Origin: Paraspadella gotoi
Taxonomy: Eukaryota; Chaetognatha
Direction: 5' to 3'
Assembly: GCA_051294375.1 (NCBI GenBank)
Contig: CM119271.1
Location: forward strand, 6,378,188-6,442,187
DNA: 64,000 nt
Part shown: positions 45,738-56,745 of the stretch, piece after piece
Numbering within the stretch: position 1 is the first letter of the stretch
Layout: every line of letters begins with the position of its first letter
Notes under the pieces: generated by a model
Database searches by the model: none
What the model was told of the DNA's origin: nothing
Seen by the model: the letters and a program-made list of their open reading frames with translations, nothing else
Translations under genes and position numbers: made by a program

Positions 45738-46509
45738 TCTCTTTTCCTTTTTTCTTTTTCAAGGTCAACCAGTAGCCTTCGTTTAACGCCTTGGACCTTA
45801 AAAGAAAAAGAAGTGAGAGGCGTAGAGAGAGNNNNNNNNNNNNNNNNNNNNNNNNNNNNNNNNNNNNNNNNNNNNNNNNNNNNNNNNNNNNNNNNNNNNN
45901 NNNNNNNNNNNNNNNNNNNNNNNNNNNNNNNNNNNNNNNNNNNNNNNNNNNNNNNNNNNNNNNNNNNNNNNNNNNNNNNNNNNNNNNNNNNNNNNNNNNN
46001 NNNNNNNNNNNNNNNNNNNNNNNNNNNNNNNNNNNNNNNNNNNNNNNNNNNNNNNNNNNNNNNNNNNNNNNNNNNNNNNNNNNNNNNNNNNNNNNNNNNN
46101 NNNNNNNNNNNNNNNNTATTAAATATTTTAGCGGAATTAAATCGGTGATTCCAAAGGTAATAATGAATTTTCCGATTCCCCCGCCCAAAAAAAAAAATTT
46201 TAATGGAAAAATCATTAAAAATGCATCGCTTTTTTCGAATTACTGAATAAATAAAATAATTCGTTAATTAAAAAAAATTTCTCTAGAAATAATTTCATCG
46301 CCGGAACGAGAGAGAGAGAGAGAGAGAGAGAGNNNNNNNNNNNNNNNNNNNNNNNNNNNNNNNNNNNNNNNNNNNNNNNNNNNNNNNNNNNNNNNNNNNN
46401 NNNNNNNNNNNNNNNNNNNNNNNNNNNNNNNNNNNNNNNNNNNNNNNNNNNNNNNNNNNNNNNNNNNNNNNNNNNNNNNNNNNNNNNNNNNNNNNNNNNN
46501 NNNNNNNNN
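44439..46509. other. Assembly gaps (five N runs)
   Basis: N runs at 44439-44463, 44739-45138, 45541-45703, 45832-46116 and 46333-46509. Several are bordered by GA repeats, so the gaps mark unresolved microsatellites. Between them, 45360-45480 holds short repeats of gccggttgcc-type words. All ORFs crossing these gaps are meaningless. Confidence 0.99.
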
Positions 46510-46544
<35 letters not shown>

Positions 46545-47954
46545 CAGAACGAATAAAGGGGAGGATGGGAATATAAACAATAAAAATGGTAAACAAAAAA
46601 AAAGTAAACAAACAATAAAACGGCTGAACAAACAGAGAAGATAAGGAATCTCGGCCGGAAATCGTCTTTTTTTTTAAACTCGCGCCGAAACGCTGAATTT
46701 AATTAGACGATTTTCGGTCTGTCTGTCTGTCCGTAAATAACATTTTAAAAAGAGAAGAAGATATTTTCGTTTTTAAGGCTTCGATGAGAAAGATGCGAGA
46801 TCGAAGAGACTGCGGATAAGGAGAATATTATTAATTAATCTATACTAAACTTTAACGAACGACAGTGCCGCGCGATTGATTGAACGATATTGAAAGAGTC
46901 CGGGTTTTTTTTTTCCTTTCGTTCGCGTCTTAAACTGGATTTTTCTTTTTTTATAAATTTGGATCTCCGCTTTTGGATTTCGTCTTCTGCAGAAACGTCT
47001 CCCTCGTGGTTCGTCGCCGTCGATCCTGCTCGGTTCAACCTTCTTCGCTAAAATATCTCAAATTTACTGAATAGAAAGAGTTGTTTAGGATAATATTAAT
47101 ACAGATCTAACGCACACAATATCTGTTCCCATTCTGCCTCATCATTTATAGTTTGAACCTTGTCATTGAAAATTCGGCCACACACTCAGACAGACAGACA
47201 GACAGACAGACAGACATACTGACGGACCCATTCGGGCGTTGTTTGTTTGTTTTTATTTTTCTGTTTTGTTGTCTTTTTGTCTTATGTCTTTTTGTTTCGC
47301 TTTTTCTTTATCTGACTTTTTCCAACACTTTTCCCGGCGACTCTTTTAAGACCTTTTTTCCCGCGCTTGTTTTTTCTTTTTGTTTTTTTTTTTTGTTTTT
47401 TTGTTTTTGTTTTTGTTTCTTACGTTTTTATTTTCCTACTTTTTTTTCTCTTTCTCACTTTGTTTTTTGTTGAGTCTTACCCGTGGTTATTACCACGGTC
47501 TGACGTTTCGGCTGATTTTATGGCAACCACCACTATTTCAATGAGAAAGATCGGACGCAGAGAGAAGCGAGATGAGGTATGAGACTGAGAGAGATGAGAC
47601 GATTTAGAGAGAGAGAGAGGACATTAGAGAAGTATACAGAAAAGGACTGAGAGACTCCCACTTCTGAGGGTCTAGAAAACTCCGGCGGCTGTTTTTTTCG
47701 GTCTTGAACGGCGTACTTATGAAGACGACGACGACGAAGAAAAGACGGACTGACAGTTTGGTGATAACGAACGACGATCCTGGAACAAATGCGAGGAAAT
47801 GACGACGACACGACGACGCACTACTACGACGACGACCTCCGTGTATGGATACCGATAGTCTGGAAAAACGGTCCCGCTTGGGAGAGAGACGAGAGACGAG
47901 AAGAGGGTGAGAGAGAAAGAGAGAAGATAGATTGGGAGAGAGAGAGATAGGGAG

Positions 47955-47990
<36 letters not shown>

Positions 47991-48180
47991 ACTCTATTAT
48001 ATGCCATTTCCGTGGTTTTTAACGAAATTCACGAACAGGGGAACTTATACTATATTTGGAACTTTATATTATATGAAATATAATTGTGTGATTGTGAGTT
48101 ATTATTAGGTTAAAATCGCGACAGACAACTTCTATCTTAAACTCTTTAAAATATAATAAAGAGTTGATACGTTAAACGTT
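46510..48180. other. Repeat-rich spacer with ambiguous open stretches
   Basis: It contains (CAGA)n at about 47187-47215 and GA-rich blocks at 47605-47990. Two higher-GC islands, 46940-47035 and 47690-47850, have open frames on both strands, including GAC-rich stretches. No frame wins and no splice chain could be built. Confidence 0.35.
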
Positions 48181-48575
48181 TTCCCGCCATTTCTTTTCTC
48201 CCTTTCCTCTCCTTCTTTTCTCCTTTCCTACCTCCCTCTCTTTCCCGCCCTTCATTTCCTTTCCTTCTTTTTATACTTTCTCGCCTCCCCTTTCTTTCCT
48301 TCTTCTCCTTTCTTACTTCTGCATCTCTTGTTTTTTTCTTTCCCCTTTATTACCTTTCTTTTTCAATTACCCTTTCAATTACTCTTCCACTCCTCTTTCC
48401 TTTCCTCCCTCCCCATGACCACTCCTTTCCTCTTCCTCCCACTTCCTTCCTTCCCTGCTCTTCCTACCATCCTTGCACATTCTCATATTCTATTTTCTCC
48501 CTCTTTTTCCTCCCATTCCCTGCTTTTTTCCTTTTTCCCCCCTTCCTTCTCTCTCCCTCTCTCTCTCTCCCTCAA
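48181..48575 (+). repeat. CT-rich (pyrimidine-rich) tract
   Basis: About 400 bp of mostly C and T with scattered purines (cctttcctctccttcttttc and similar). It lies directly beyond the 3' end of the candidate - strand gene at 48616. Confidence 0.8.
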
Positions 48576-48615
48576 TAATGGATCTTCAAAACAACATCAT
48601 TTGTGATTCCGCGGC

Positions 48616-49565
48616 TCAAGAATCGGAAATCGGTTCGTGAGTCGGTGAGTCGGAGAGAGGGGAAGAAGATTCACTGAAAAATTCACCGCCGTCTAGATAT
48701 CGCTCGCTTGTGGCGGTTTCATAGTCGGCGTTGTCGTCGTCGTCGTCGGAGGCCGAGAAATCCCGAAGACGTGAGTGTGCGTCGACAGTAAACCAACGAC
48801 GAGTCGAGGCTTTAGAAAAATTCGTCACGTCGGCATAAAAACAAAAAAGCAACAGAAAAAAAACTAAACAAACAAAACAAAAAACACAGAAGTAAAAAGA
48901 AGCAAAAAAAAAAAAAGACGGGGCTTTTGCGAAGACAGAAAGACTGAGTTCGTTGGAAAACGTGTTTGGTCGAAACGAAGGGAGAAGGAATGAGATAGAG
49001 AGGGAGAAAGAGAGGAAGAGTGAAATATAGAAAGAGAGAAAGATAGGAGATAAAAGAGAGTAAGGTGAAGAAAAAAAAAAGGAAAAGGGAGAGCGAGGGA
49101 AAGAAAGAGAGAGTGAAAAAAAAGTCATAAAAAAATTATTTTATGGAAGTAAAAACGAATATTATTGGTATTTGACAAACTCACTACTCTATATATTGCG
49201 AACCGTGTATCTTGTACCAGATTAATATTCGATATAATTGGTAAACCTTGTTTGTCGATTATTATCAGAAGAGGCTTCACTTCGATCCCCCCCATGTTCA
49301 TTTGTTTTGGAAGAGATGCTTGTGCCTGCCCAATCTTGAATTCACTTTGCTCAATGTACAAATTCAACAAAAAAAAAACAAAAAAACAAACAAAACAAAA
49401 AACAGGATGAAAATTGAAATACAAACGACGCCTTTCGTCCGCTTAGTCTTCTCCGTATGTCGCTTTCCGTTGTTTTCTTTCCCGGATGTCGTAGACAAAG
49501 CCGACGTTCGACGAGTCTCTCGAAGGAATCGCGAGTCTCGACCGAGAGGATCGACCTCACGGTCA
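48616..49565 (-). CDS. Candidate - strand gene, last two exons, acidic Ser-rich C-terminus
   Basis: The terminal exon 48616-48809 (acceptor ttctaaag) reads STRRWFTVDAHSRLRDFSAS, then a DDDDDNADYETATSERYLDG stretch, and ends SSPLSDSPTHEPISDS. All three + strand frames are broken here, so the - strand reading is the only long one. An upstream exon at 49423 to about 49565 exits in phase 1 (gtattt donor) and joins in frame: GRDSRFLRETRRTSALSTTS...EKTKRTKGVV. Its 5' border is uncertain because several AG sites are possible. The acidic, Ser-rich tail with possible phosphorylation sites suits a cytosolic regulatory protein; no family is recognised. Upstream exons were not found. Confidence 0.4.
48810..49422. 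other. Intron or spacer with A-rich and GA-rich tracts
   Basis: It lies between the two candidate - strand exons. It contains poly-A/caaaa runs and a GA-rich stretch (48980-49115) that reads as a pyrimidine tract on the - strand. Confidence 0.4.
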
Positions 49566-49653
49566 CGTGACTTACGTCGTCGTTTCAACGTTTGTCGATT
49601 AATATTTCATAACTTGATGTTATAAATAATTCCGGTGTGGAGGGATCTTGGTC

Positions 49654-49692
49654 GGGGAGTGGGGAGTGGGGAGTGGGGAGTGGGGAGTGGGG
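49654..49692 (+). repeat. (GGGGAGT)n tandem repeat, potential G-quadruplex
   Basis: Five heptamer units plus a final GGGG give six runs of four G separated by AGT. This pattern can form an intramolecular G-quadruplex on the + strand. Confidence 0.9.
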
Positions 49693-49849
49693 TGAAAGAA
49701 GAGGAAAGGTGCAGGGAGTCGGGAGGAAAGATGAGATAAATTGATATCCAAGGGAAAAATTGATGAGAACAAACAGTAGTGGACCGTTTTGGCTTGTCTT
49801 ACTTTCTCCTTCTCTACTTTACCTTTCTCTTACTTTCTATTTAAACAGG

Positions 49850-50071
49850 GGGAGAGAGAGAGAGAGAAGAGGAGAAGAGGATAGAGAGAACAGGGAGAGA
49901 GAGAGAGAGAGAAGAGAGAGAGACGAGAGAGAGAGAGAGAGAGAGAGGAGAATTAAAAACGAGAGAAAGTGGAAGATTGTGTCGAGTCAGCAGGTATGAG
50001 AGTACAACCTTAGAGAAGACAGATGGTTCGTTTCTCTCCACAATGTTTTTTACTCTTTTCTCCATTTTATA

Positions 50072-50138
<67 letters not shown>

Positions 50139-50480
50139 ATCGACTTTTTTATTACACTTTATTTAGATAACGGGGTTTTTTTCCAACTTTCTCTTACCTT
50201 TCAGATAACGATGTTTTAATCTTCTGCGGTATTTTCATCCTTCATTTGACAATTTCGTTTCTCATTTATCATTTGCTTCATTCTTCCGCAACTTGGGTTT
50301 TTGCCGCGTTTCACTGTAGAGAGAGAGAGAAGAGAGAGAGAGACGAGAGACGAGAGAGAGAGAGAGAGGAGAGAGAGGAGCAGAGGAGAGGAGAAGAGAC
50401 GAGAGAGAAGAGAGAGAGGCAGAGAGAGAAGAGGAGAGGAGAGAGAGAGAGAGAGTGAGAGAGAGAGAGAGAGTAAGAGA
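49850..50480. repeat. Alternating GA and CT microsatellite blocks
   Basis: GA-rich 49853-49950, CT-rich 50080-50140, then GA-rich 50319-50475. Opposite-sense purine tracts within 600 bp can pair as long imperfect inverted repeats. All ORFs here are repeat translations. Confidence 0.9.
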
Positions 50481-50689
50481 GTCTGAAATGTTTTGACATT
50501 TTTTTCCAGCTCGTTGCGTTTTCGTGAGGGAATTTCTTTCTTTCTTCTTTTTTTCTTTTTGAGTCGTGATTCTGTCATCTTTTGACTTTTTATCTTTGGT
50601 GGTTTGGGATTCGCATTCAATTAATTTTATACACATACAAAAAATTCATTCCAAAATATTACTTGCAAATTGTTTGATTGTTTTTTAGC

Positions 50690-50900
50690 CCTCATTATTG
50701 TTTCTTGAAATTACCAAGAGCAGAGCGGTTGCCAAGTCACACGAAGCCTCTACACTGGGTGGGCGGTAGGCTTGCTTCCGGTGATTTAACCGATCCGGCA
50801 CTCTTTTGCAATGACCGGTCTTTCCAGGGCTAGAACCCCGGACCATTGAGTTCGGACATGAAGTGTTAACCCATTGGAATCTGGAACAGTTGCATGCAAT
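50690..50900 (-). repeat. Possible tRNA-derived repeat (- strand)
   Basis: On the - strand ggttctagccc (50823-50833) matches the polymerase III B box GGTTCRANNCC with one mismatch and sits in a paired context (ccggggttctagccctgg). A plausible A-box region lies upstream (gggttaacacttcatg). The segment is GC-richer than its surroundings. A functional tRNA is not supported. Confidence 0.3.
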
Positions 50901-51200
50901 CACTAACTTGACTACAGTGGAGTTGGTCGAGATAAAAATGCCGAACAAAATGAGATGAATCAATTTATTGAAATTCGAAAAGCGAATGAAATCCAATTGG
51001 CTAATTGTACAAAATGGCATTCATTTTCATAGGGAGAGAGAGAAAACTTGGTTTACATTTGTAAAGTAAATAATTCTAAAAAATAAATCAAAATAATTTC
51101 TTAGCGGGCGATGAAATTTCTAAATAATTCGTTCGTCGATTTTATTTTCTTTATTTACTCAGGATAATCCACTCTACAATATTAAGAACAAATAACAAAA

Positions 51201-51309
51201 TAAGAGTGATGGAGGCCTTAAACCACCAAAGCCAGTCCAAAGTCAGGGGCAAGATAGCTTATTTATTAAATGAATGGATAATTTTTATATTGATCGTACC
51301 AATTTCATA
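51201..51309 (-). repeat. Dispersed 230-bp element, truncated reverse copy
   Basis: It contains only the half that corresponds to the left part of the 10743 copy: agtgatggaggccttaaacc, agccagtccaaagtcagggg, aatggataatttttatattg and accaatttcat. The other half is absent, and ordinary sequence begins upstream of 51200. Confidence 0.65.
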
Positions 51310-51839
51310 CAAACCATTTTCTTTTTCAGCCATTTTAGTTTCTCAGCTCTTCCAAGCCTCGATAAAAATCCACGCGGCTCCTCATCAAGCTTTTGTCTTT
51401 TGTTTCTCCTCCTCTTCCTCTTCACTTCCTCCTCCTCCTCCTCCCCCCTTTCTCCTCGTATCTTTCCCCAATTCGTTTCTCTCCCAAATCTCCACTTTTA
51501 ATTCGATGTTTCATTTTCGGTTTTGCGCTCGAAAGGATCTTTTGTTTGGTGTTTTTCTCTTCGGTTTTCAACGTTTAATTTTTAATATTTTTCTCTCTTT
51601 AAATATTTAACTCTTTTAATGTTAAATCATATTTATCCTCATCTGTATGAAGTTTGATATGTTCTATTTTCTTAAGAAATGTTTTCTTTTAGTATTTCGT
51701 TAAACTAAGCCGCCAGCAATTTTTAAAACGTTTTCATTTCATTTCCAAAACTAACCCAAGTAAGAAATAAGAAAAAACAACAGTTAAATAGTTCACACGA
51801 CTTAATAAGATATTTACGTTAATTGCGATGAGGTCGTTA

Positions 51840-52170
51840 TGGCGCCATTTTAACTTTCCGGGCCTCGCCGACTCGCGGCGTCTTTCGTTTTCTCATCATT
51901 CGACTAACAGCGGCGCCCTGAGCCAAGCTTAACGCCGCTCTCAGCCAAGCTGAGCGGCGCTCCCAGGCAAGCAAAACGGCCACCTCAGCCAAGCATTGTC
52001 GCGCCGGTTTCGACGGCGCCAAACTTTAATTATCTCGGCGTCGTTTTACCTTTTAGCTTTCTTCGTCGTTGTCGTTGTCGTCGTTGTCGCCGTCGTCGCC
52101 GTTGTCTTCACAAGTTCTAGAAATCACAAGTTCTAGAAATCACAAGAAATCACAAGTTCTAGAAATAAAA
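51840..52170. repeat. GC-rich block with tandem ctcagccaagc units, and a 16-18-bp tandem
   Basis: Four imperfect ctgagccaagc/ctcagccaagc units lie at about 51917-51996 between gcgccgc words. At about 52109-52166 there are three or four copies of cacaagttctagaaat, each with the palindrome ttctagaa. GTC triplets fill 52065-52105. A - strand 60-codon ORF lies over the first part with no start ATG. Confidence 0.6.
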
Positions 52171-52265
52171 ACGATTTAATTTTAAAAAAAGAGTATTTAG
52201 CCTAAATTTAATTTTTTCTATAGTAAAAACTACGTCTTTTACTCGTTTTCTCTCTCTTTCTTTCT

Positions 52266-52306
<41 letters not shown>

Positions 52307-52359
52307 TTTCCAATTCCTTTTTTCCACTCCTCTTTCCGACTTTCACACATTTTTCTTCG

Positions 52360-52625
52360 TCATCGTGACGTCATATCTCGTGGCGCCATTGATCCGTGAC
52401 CCGCGCCTCTTTCCATCGAACGTCATTTCCGGTCGATGGGCGTCGCGCCAAGACGTTCATTCCTCCGCTGTCGGTGGGCGTCACACACATGCGCCTCCTT
52501 CGTGGCGCCTTTGTGCGGGAAGATTCTGGGTGACGCTTGGATACGTCCGGTCACTCGGCTTTGATAGGCGTGGCTATAGCGTCGGTGGACGTGGACACTT
52601 GTGAGGGCGTGGCCATTACTACTCA
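52360..52625 (+). promoter_or_regulatory. CpG-rich promoter-like island with a consensus CRE
   Basis: This ~260-bp island is rich in CG dinucleotides compared with its flanks. It holds a perfect cAMP-response-type palindrome TGACGTCA (52366-52373), an ETS-like atttccgg, and several ggcgtgg or gggcgt boxes of the KLF/Sp type (52438, 52476, 52568, 52603). This suggests a promoter. I could not attach it to a gene; it is followed at once by CT microsatellites. Confidence 0.35.
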
Positions 52626-52630
52626 ACTTC

Positions 52631-52632
<2 letters not shown>

Positions 52633-52683
<51 letters not shown>

Positions 52684-52684
52684 C

Positions 52685-52717
<33 letters not shown>

Positions 52718-52802
52718 TCTCTCTCTTTAACACTTCCCCAGTCTTTCCTTGGCTGCCAGGAATCGAAATTTTCACACGAAACTGTCGTTCCTCATCTTCT
52801 CT

Positions 52803-52837
<35 letters not shown>

Positions 52838-52865
52838 GTCTCTCTTCTCTTTCTCTCTCTCTCTC
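52633..52865. repeat. (CT)n microsatellites in two blocks
   Basis: CT-rich blocks at 52633-52726 and about 52797-52865, separated by 70 bp of unique sequence. Confidence 0.95.
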
Positions 52866-53038
52866 AGTCCACAGCTTCCTACGCTTACCAGCGTTATGAC
52901 GCGTACGCATCAATAGGGAAACGGGAAAAAGACCGGGAGTAAGAATTTGGGTAATAACATAGAGGGAGCAATATCGATTGAGAAAGGGGAGCAATTTAAT
53001 CATTTTCGGGGGCGCGGGGAGGGGCAAAGCATTTAGGA

Positions 53039-53047
53039 AGAGAGACA

Positions 53048-53136
<89 letters not shown>

Positions 53137-53143
53137 AGAGAGA
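53039..53143. repeat. (GA)n microsatellite, ~105 bp
   Basis: A GA run with a few interruptions, just outside the left end of the foldback element. The CT blocks 170-400 bp upstream run in the opposite sense. Confidence 0.95.
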
Positions 53144-53196
53144 GGAAATGAATAATGGAGAGGAAGGAAAAAGCGATTGAGAGAAAAGAGTAAATG

Positions 53197-54146
53197 TACA
53201 TGGTGACAATTTTTACAAGCGCCGGTAGAAATACGCTGTCATTTGCAAACCAGTGGTTTTTCATTGATTTTAAAATTTGTTGATGATAGAATATATTAAA
53301 GTCATTTATATGTTCAAATTTTTATATTGATCAGTTAAGATATGCCTTGGCAATGAGTGGAGAAAGTTGGCTTGTAAAATCGGGTTCATTTTCTAACTCA
53401 CTTTTTTAGATTCAATTTTTTTCTTACTTTCATTAAGTTTTCTGAAGAAATTTAAAATAAAATAATATTAATATTATTATCTTCTGAAAGCCCTTTCAAA
53501 TCTAAAGAGAATGATATACTTGCAAATACTGTAGTATAAAAATTTACGCGCCCAGCTTTAATTTAATTAGGATACTCAAAAACAAGATATCTTTCCAAAA
53601 ATCAATAGCTGGAGGGTAAATTTAAGATTTTTTATCAAATTATGATTGGCTATCTTAAATCTCTTGTGGTGGTTTTCAGGCTCTTTCATGATTCTTATAT
53701 AAATAATAATATTTTATGTAATAATAATTTAATCAGTTCATATATTTTAAAAAAAGATTTGAAATTTTAGATAATTAACTTTTGACTCTCTTAATTGAAC
53801 CAAGGCTAAGCAGCTTTCGTAAGTATATCATTCTCTTCATTTTTTTAAGGGCTTTCTGAGGATATTAATTTTGTTAATATCTTAATATATACTTTGTTTA
53901 AAAAAGAGCTAAAAGTTGAAAAAAAAATTGAATTTAAAAACAGTGAGTTGGAAAATGAAACCCGATTTTACAAGCCAACTTTCTCCACTCATTGCCAAGG
54001 CATATCTTAACTGATCAATATAAAATTTGAACACATAAATAACTTTAATAAGTTTTACTCAACTAATTTTTAAAATCAATGAAATAACCACTGGTTTGCA
54101 AATGACAGCGTATTTCTACCGGCGCTTGTAAAATTGTCACCATGTA
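53197..54146. mobile_element. 950-bp foldback transposon with long terminal inverted repeats
   Basis: The left end tacatggtgacaatttttac and the right end gtaaaattgtcaccatgta are reverse complements. Matching continues inward for more than 200 bp (aagcgccggtagaaatacgc, gtcatttgcaaaccagtgg, gttaagatatgccttggcaa, gagtggagaaagttggcttg). Weaker pairing runs to about 350 bp, including gagaatgatatact. TA at both outer ends fits a TA target-site duplication, hence a Tc1/mariner-like MITE, but this is inference. The AT-rich centre codes for nothing. It is an internally deleted or foldback non-autonomous element. Confidence 0.85.
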
Positions 54147-54900
54147 GGAAGAGGAAGAGAGATTTGAAGAATGGGTTTGGATATCGTTTGGGGATGGAGG
54201 GGGGGCGAGGGGCGAGGGGGCGAGGGGCGAGGGGGGGAGACGAAATATTGACCCGGAGGAAGAGGGGGCTGGCTCGGGGTAGGGGGAAAAGGTAAATATC
54301 GATGCGTCGGTGCAATATTTACAAGTTGTGGGAGGGAAATATTGAATTTAATGGTTAACGTATTGGTAAAAGTATAGTAGTGTAGTTCCGTTGGTGGAAT
54401 TATAATATGTAAAATGTGAAGGTGGAATATTAATAAATGATTGAGGTCTGAATGCCATCATAGCAGGAGGAGGCGAAAGATTATTCCTGGGAGAAAATGA
54501 TTCTTGACGAAGGAGTTAAGAATATTGATTTGATTTGATTTTTGATTTATTAGGCCTGAAATGTGAAAGTTTAACACAGTAACAATGCAATTGTTAATGA
54601 GCTGTACATATATATGTATGTATGAAGGGAGAAGTGAAAGCAGAGAGAGAAGATCAAGTTATTGTAGGCTGTAGGGAGATTGCCGAACGCGAGCGGCAAC
54701 GAATATGTCAACTTTATAATTACGTCTCTTCAATGTAAACAGTTTTAAAACATGTTGATTAAAAACATGGAAGGGGCTTAGGGAATGGAAGAATAGTATA
54801 AGGATTGACCGGAGTCGGGATGGAATGATAATGGGCGCAAATGTGAAATACTGATAGGAGGGTAGAGGATAAAGTTGGATCAGGGGCCGGGGGGGGGGCG
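54147..54900. other. Spacer with G-rich tract
   Basis: 54190-54238 is a G-rich run built of ggggcgag units with qu-like potential to form G-quadruplexes. The remainder is unremarkable AT-rich sequence without a supported ORF. Confidence 0.5.
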
Positions 54901-54917
54901 GGGAAAGTCGCCATCAG

Positions 54918-55099
54918 TCTCTGACACTTTGACGCGTTCATTCGACCACGAGACGTCAGGACGCGATCGACTCTGGAAGGCCATCGGAAGTCGCGTCGAA
55001 GCGAGGAGCGGGGGCGGTCGACGACAAGATGGCGACGTCGGTGAGGACGACGACCGGGATAACGACGACGATAACGACGATATTTTCGACGACGTCTGA
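54918..55099. other. Exon-like segment, strand ambiguous
   Basis: On the + strand an acceptor ccatcag is followed by an open frame ending in an acidic tail (RDRLWKAIGSRVEARS, then a GAC-rich Asp run, DIFDDV, TGA). On the - strand an equally good acceptor (atccactcag) opens a Ser/Pro frame (PLLASTRLPMAFQSRSRPDV, SWSNERVKVSETDGDF). Codon composition does not decide. One of the two is probably a terminal exon. Confidence 0.35.
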
Positions 55100-55207
55100 G
55101 TGGATACTAAAGAGGGGTCAAGGAACTTCCGACTCGGTGGGGGAAGAAAAATGTTTTTAAAAATTGCGATTCATATTAAAAGTCATTTAATAAATTCATG
55201 CGAATGA

Positions 55208-55219
55208 AAGAGAGAGAGT

Positions 55220-55296
<77 letters not shown>

Positions 55297-55315
55297 AGAG
55301 AGAGAGTGAGAACGT
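55208..55315. repeat. (GA)n microsatellite, ~100 bp
   Basis: A GA run with small interruptions at both ends. A (GAC)n cluster follows at 55427-55500. Confidence 0.95.
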
Positions 55316-55499
55316 TCTCTTCATTTTCTACCATTACGACGTTAAAACAAAGCTAAATTTACTTTTTTCAGAAAAAACCATGAATTTTTAGAACTGAAAA
55401 TGAATTATGAAATGCAAAGAACATGAGGACGACGACGACGACGACGACAACGACGACGACTAAGACGACAAAGACGACAACGACAAAAAATCGCAAAAG

Positions 55500-56423
55500 G
55501 CGAGAACAGGAACGAGAGTAAAAATCAAAACCGAAACAAACAGGCATACAAAACAAAACAAAACATAAACAGAAAGAGAACGCAGAGGGCGGGAAAGTAG
55601 CGACGACGACGAAACAAAAGAGCAAAAGAAATGAAAAACAAAAGAAAAACGTTAAACGAAACTCAAAAACACAAAACGGAATCGAACAAAGAACGGCGGA
55701 TTTTTTTTAACATCAGTCATAGTTTAGGTTTTAATTTGATATTTGATATTTCTTCACTTTTTAAATGGTTTATCGGTAAATAATGCCATTCGACGCAAGC
55801 ACTGGAAGGAGACTTAGGCTGGGAACTAGCTCTTTCAGGCACCCGAGGCGGCTAACAGCCGTCCGGCTTAGGGGGTTCCGAAGGCTTTACTCAATGAGCC
55901 ACGTCACAGGGTCCCAAGTCACGAGTCACAATTGAGAGTAAACAGTTTACTAGATGATGTGTGCGATTCCCAGTGCCCATTGCCCACTACATCTCTCGAC
56001 TCCCAATTTCGTGCCTCACTTGTTTTCATTTTCCCTCGGCTCAAGTCTCGAACCCAAAATTAAAAGTTAAGAGTGGTTTAGACGCTTTTTTGCTCACAGA
56101 ACAACGTAAATGACAAAAGATTATAATAATGCTCAATACTCATTTTCTAGTTAGTTAAAATGCTTCGCCTTCCGACTGCTGCCTTCTCTCGCAATTTTCA
56201 TATTTAATATTTGATACATAGCAAATCGTAACTTCCTTCCCCACGAATTTATTGATATTATTCTTCTGCCAAAGGGAAGTGAAATGACGGATATATAGTG
56301 ATGAAGACTGCTTGTAAAGACAGGGGACTATGTAGTTTAATTAATGGTTGAAAAGTATAAGCAACTTAAAAGAAAGATCGACCACATTGTAGTGACTAGA
56401 CCGACCGTCATCTTGGCTGATCG
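55500..56423. other. Spacer with repeat-like GC block
   Basis: It begins with A-rich sequence. The block at 55795-56000 is GC-richer; its gcttagggggttccgaagg portion loosely matches the reverse complement of the ATP6V0B intron 2 block near 23040. No ORF is supported. Confidence 0.4.
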
Positions 56424-56745
56424 ATGATCATTGACCAGCAAGAAAAGCAGAAGCAGAACCAAACCGAGACTGATCGAAACCGCAATCCGACAGGCGGGGC
56501 TAAAATGTCGGAACCGCCAGTCAAAGACACGAGCACGAAAACAAGAACGGTAATTCCAATGTGTTGCGCCACAGTGATTTTATTTTCACGTGTATTACCC
56601 TTTGATCATATGATATGACATAACATGACTAAAAAAATTGTTTTTGCCCATGTCTTTATGATATGCACTTCATCAAAATTCCGTCTTTTATTCTTTTTAG
56701 TTTTAGGAGTTACTGAAAGCGGCGCTAGCAATCCCTGAGATTTGA
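56424..56745 (+). CDS. Candidate two-exon small protein (54 aa)
   Basis: Exon 1 (56424-56549) starts at ATG and is rich in Gln, Asn, Thr and Lys (MIIDQQEKQKQNQTETDRNR), with a second in-frame Met (MSEPPVKDTSTKTRT) before a gtaatt donor. The acceptor tttttagttttag at 56706 brings in 13 codons, ELLKAALAIPEI then TGA, in phase 0. Codon use resembles the firm genes. The product would be hydrophilic with an amphipathic end. No family is recognised. The alternative acceptor at 56700 gives an immediate stop, and exon 1 may instead splice to a more distant exon. Confidence 0.35.

Noticed and set aside
44313-46631. Long ORFs of up to 290 codons across 44.3-46.6 kb
   Set aside because: They run through N gaps; the open frames exist only because unknown bases cannot form stop codons.
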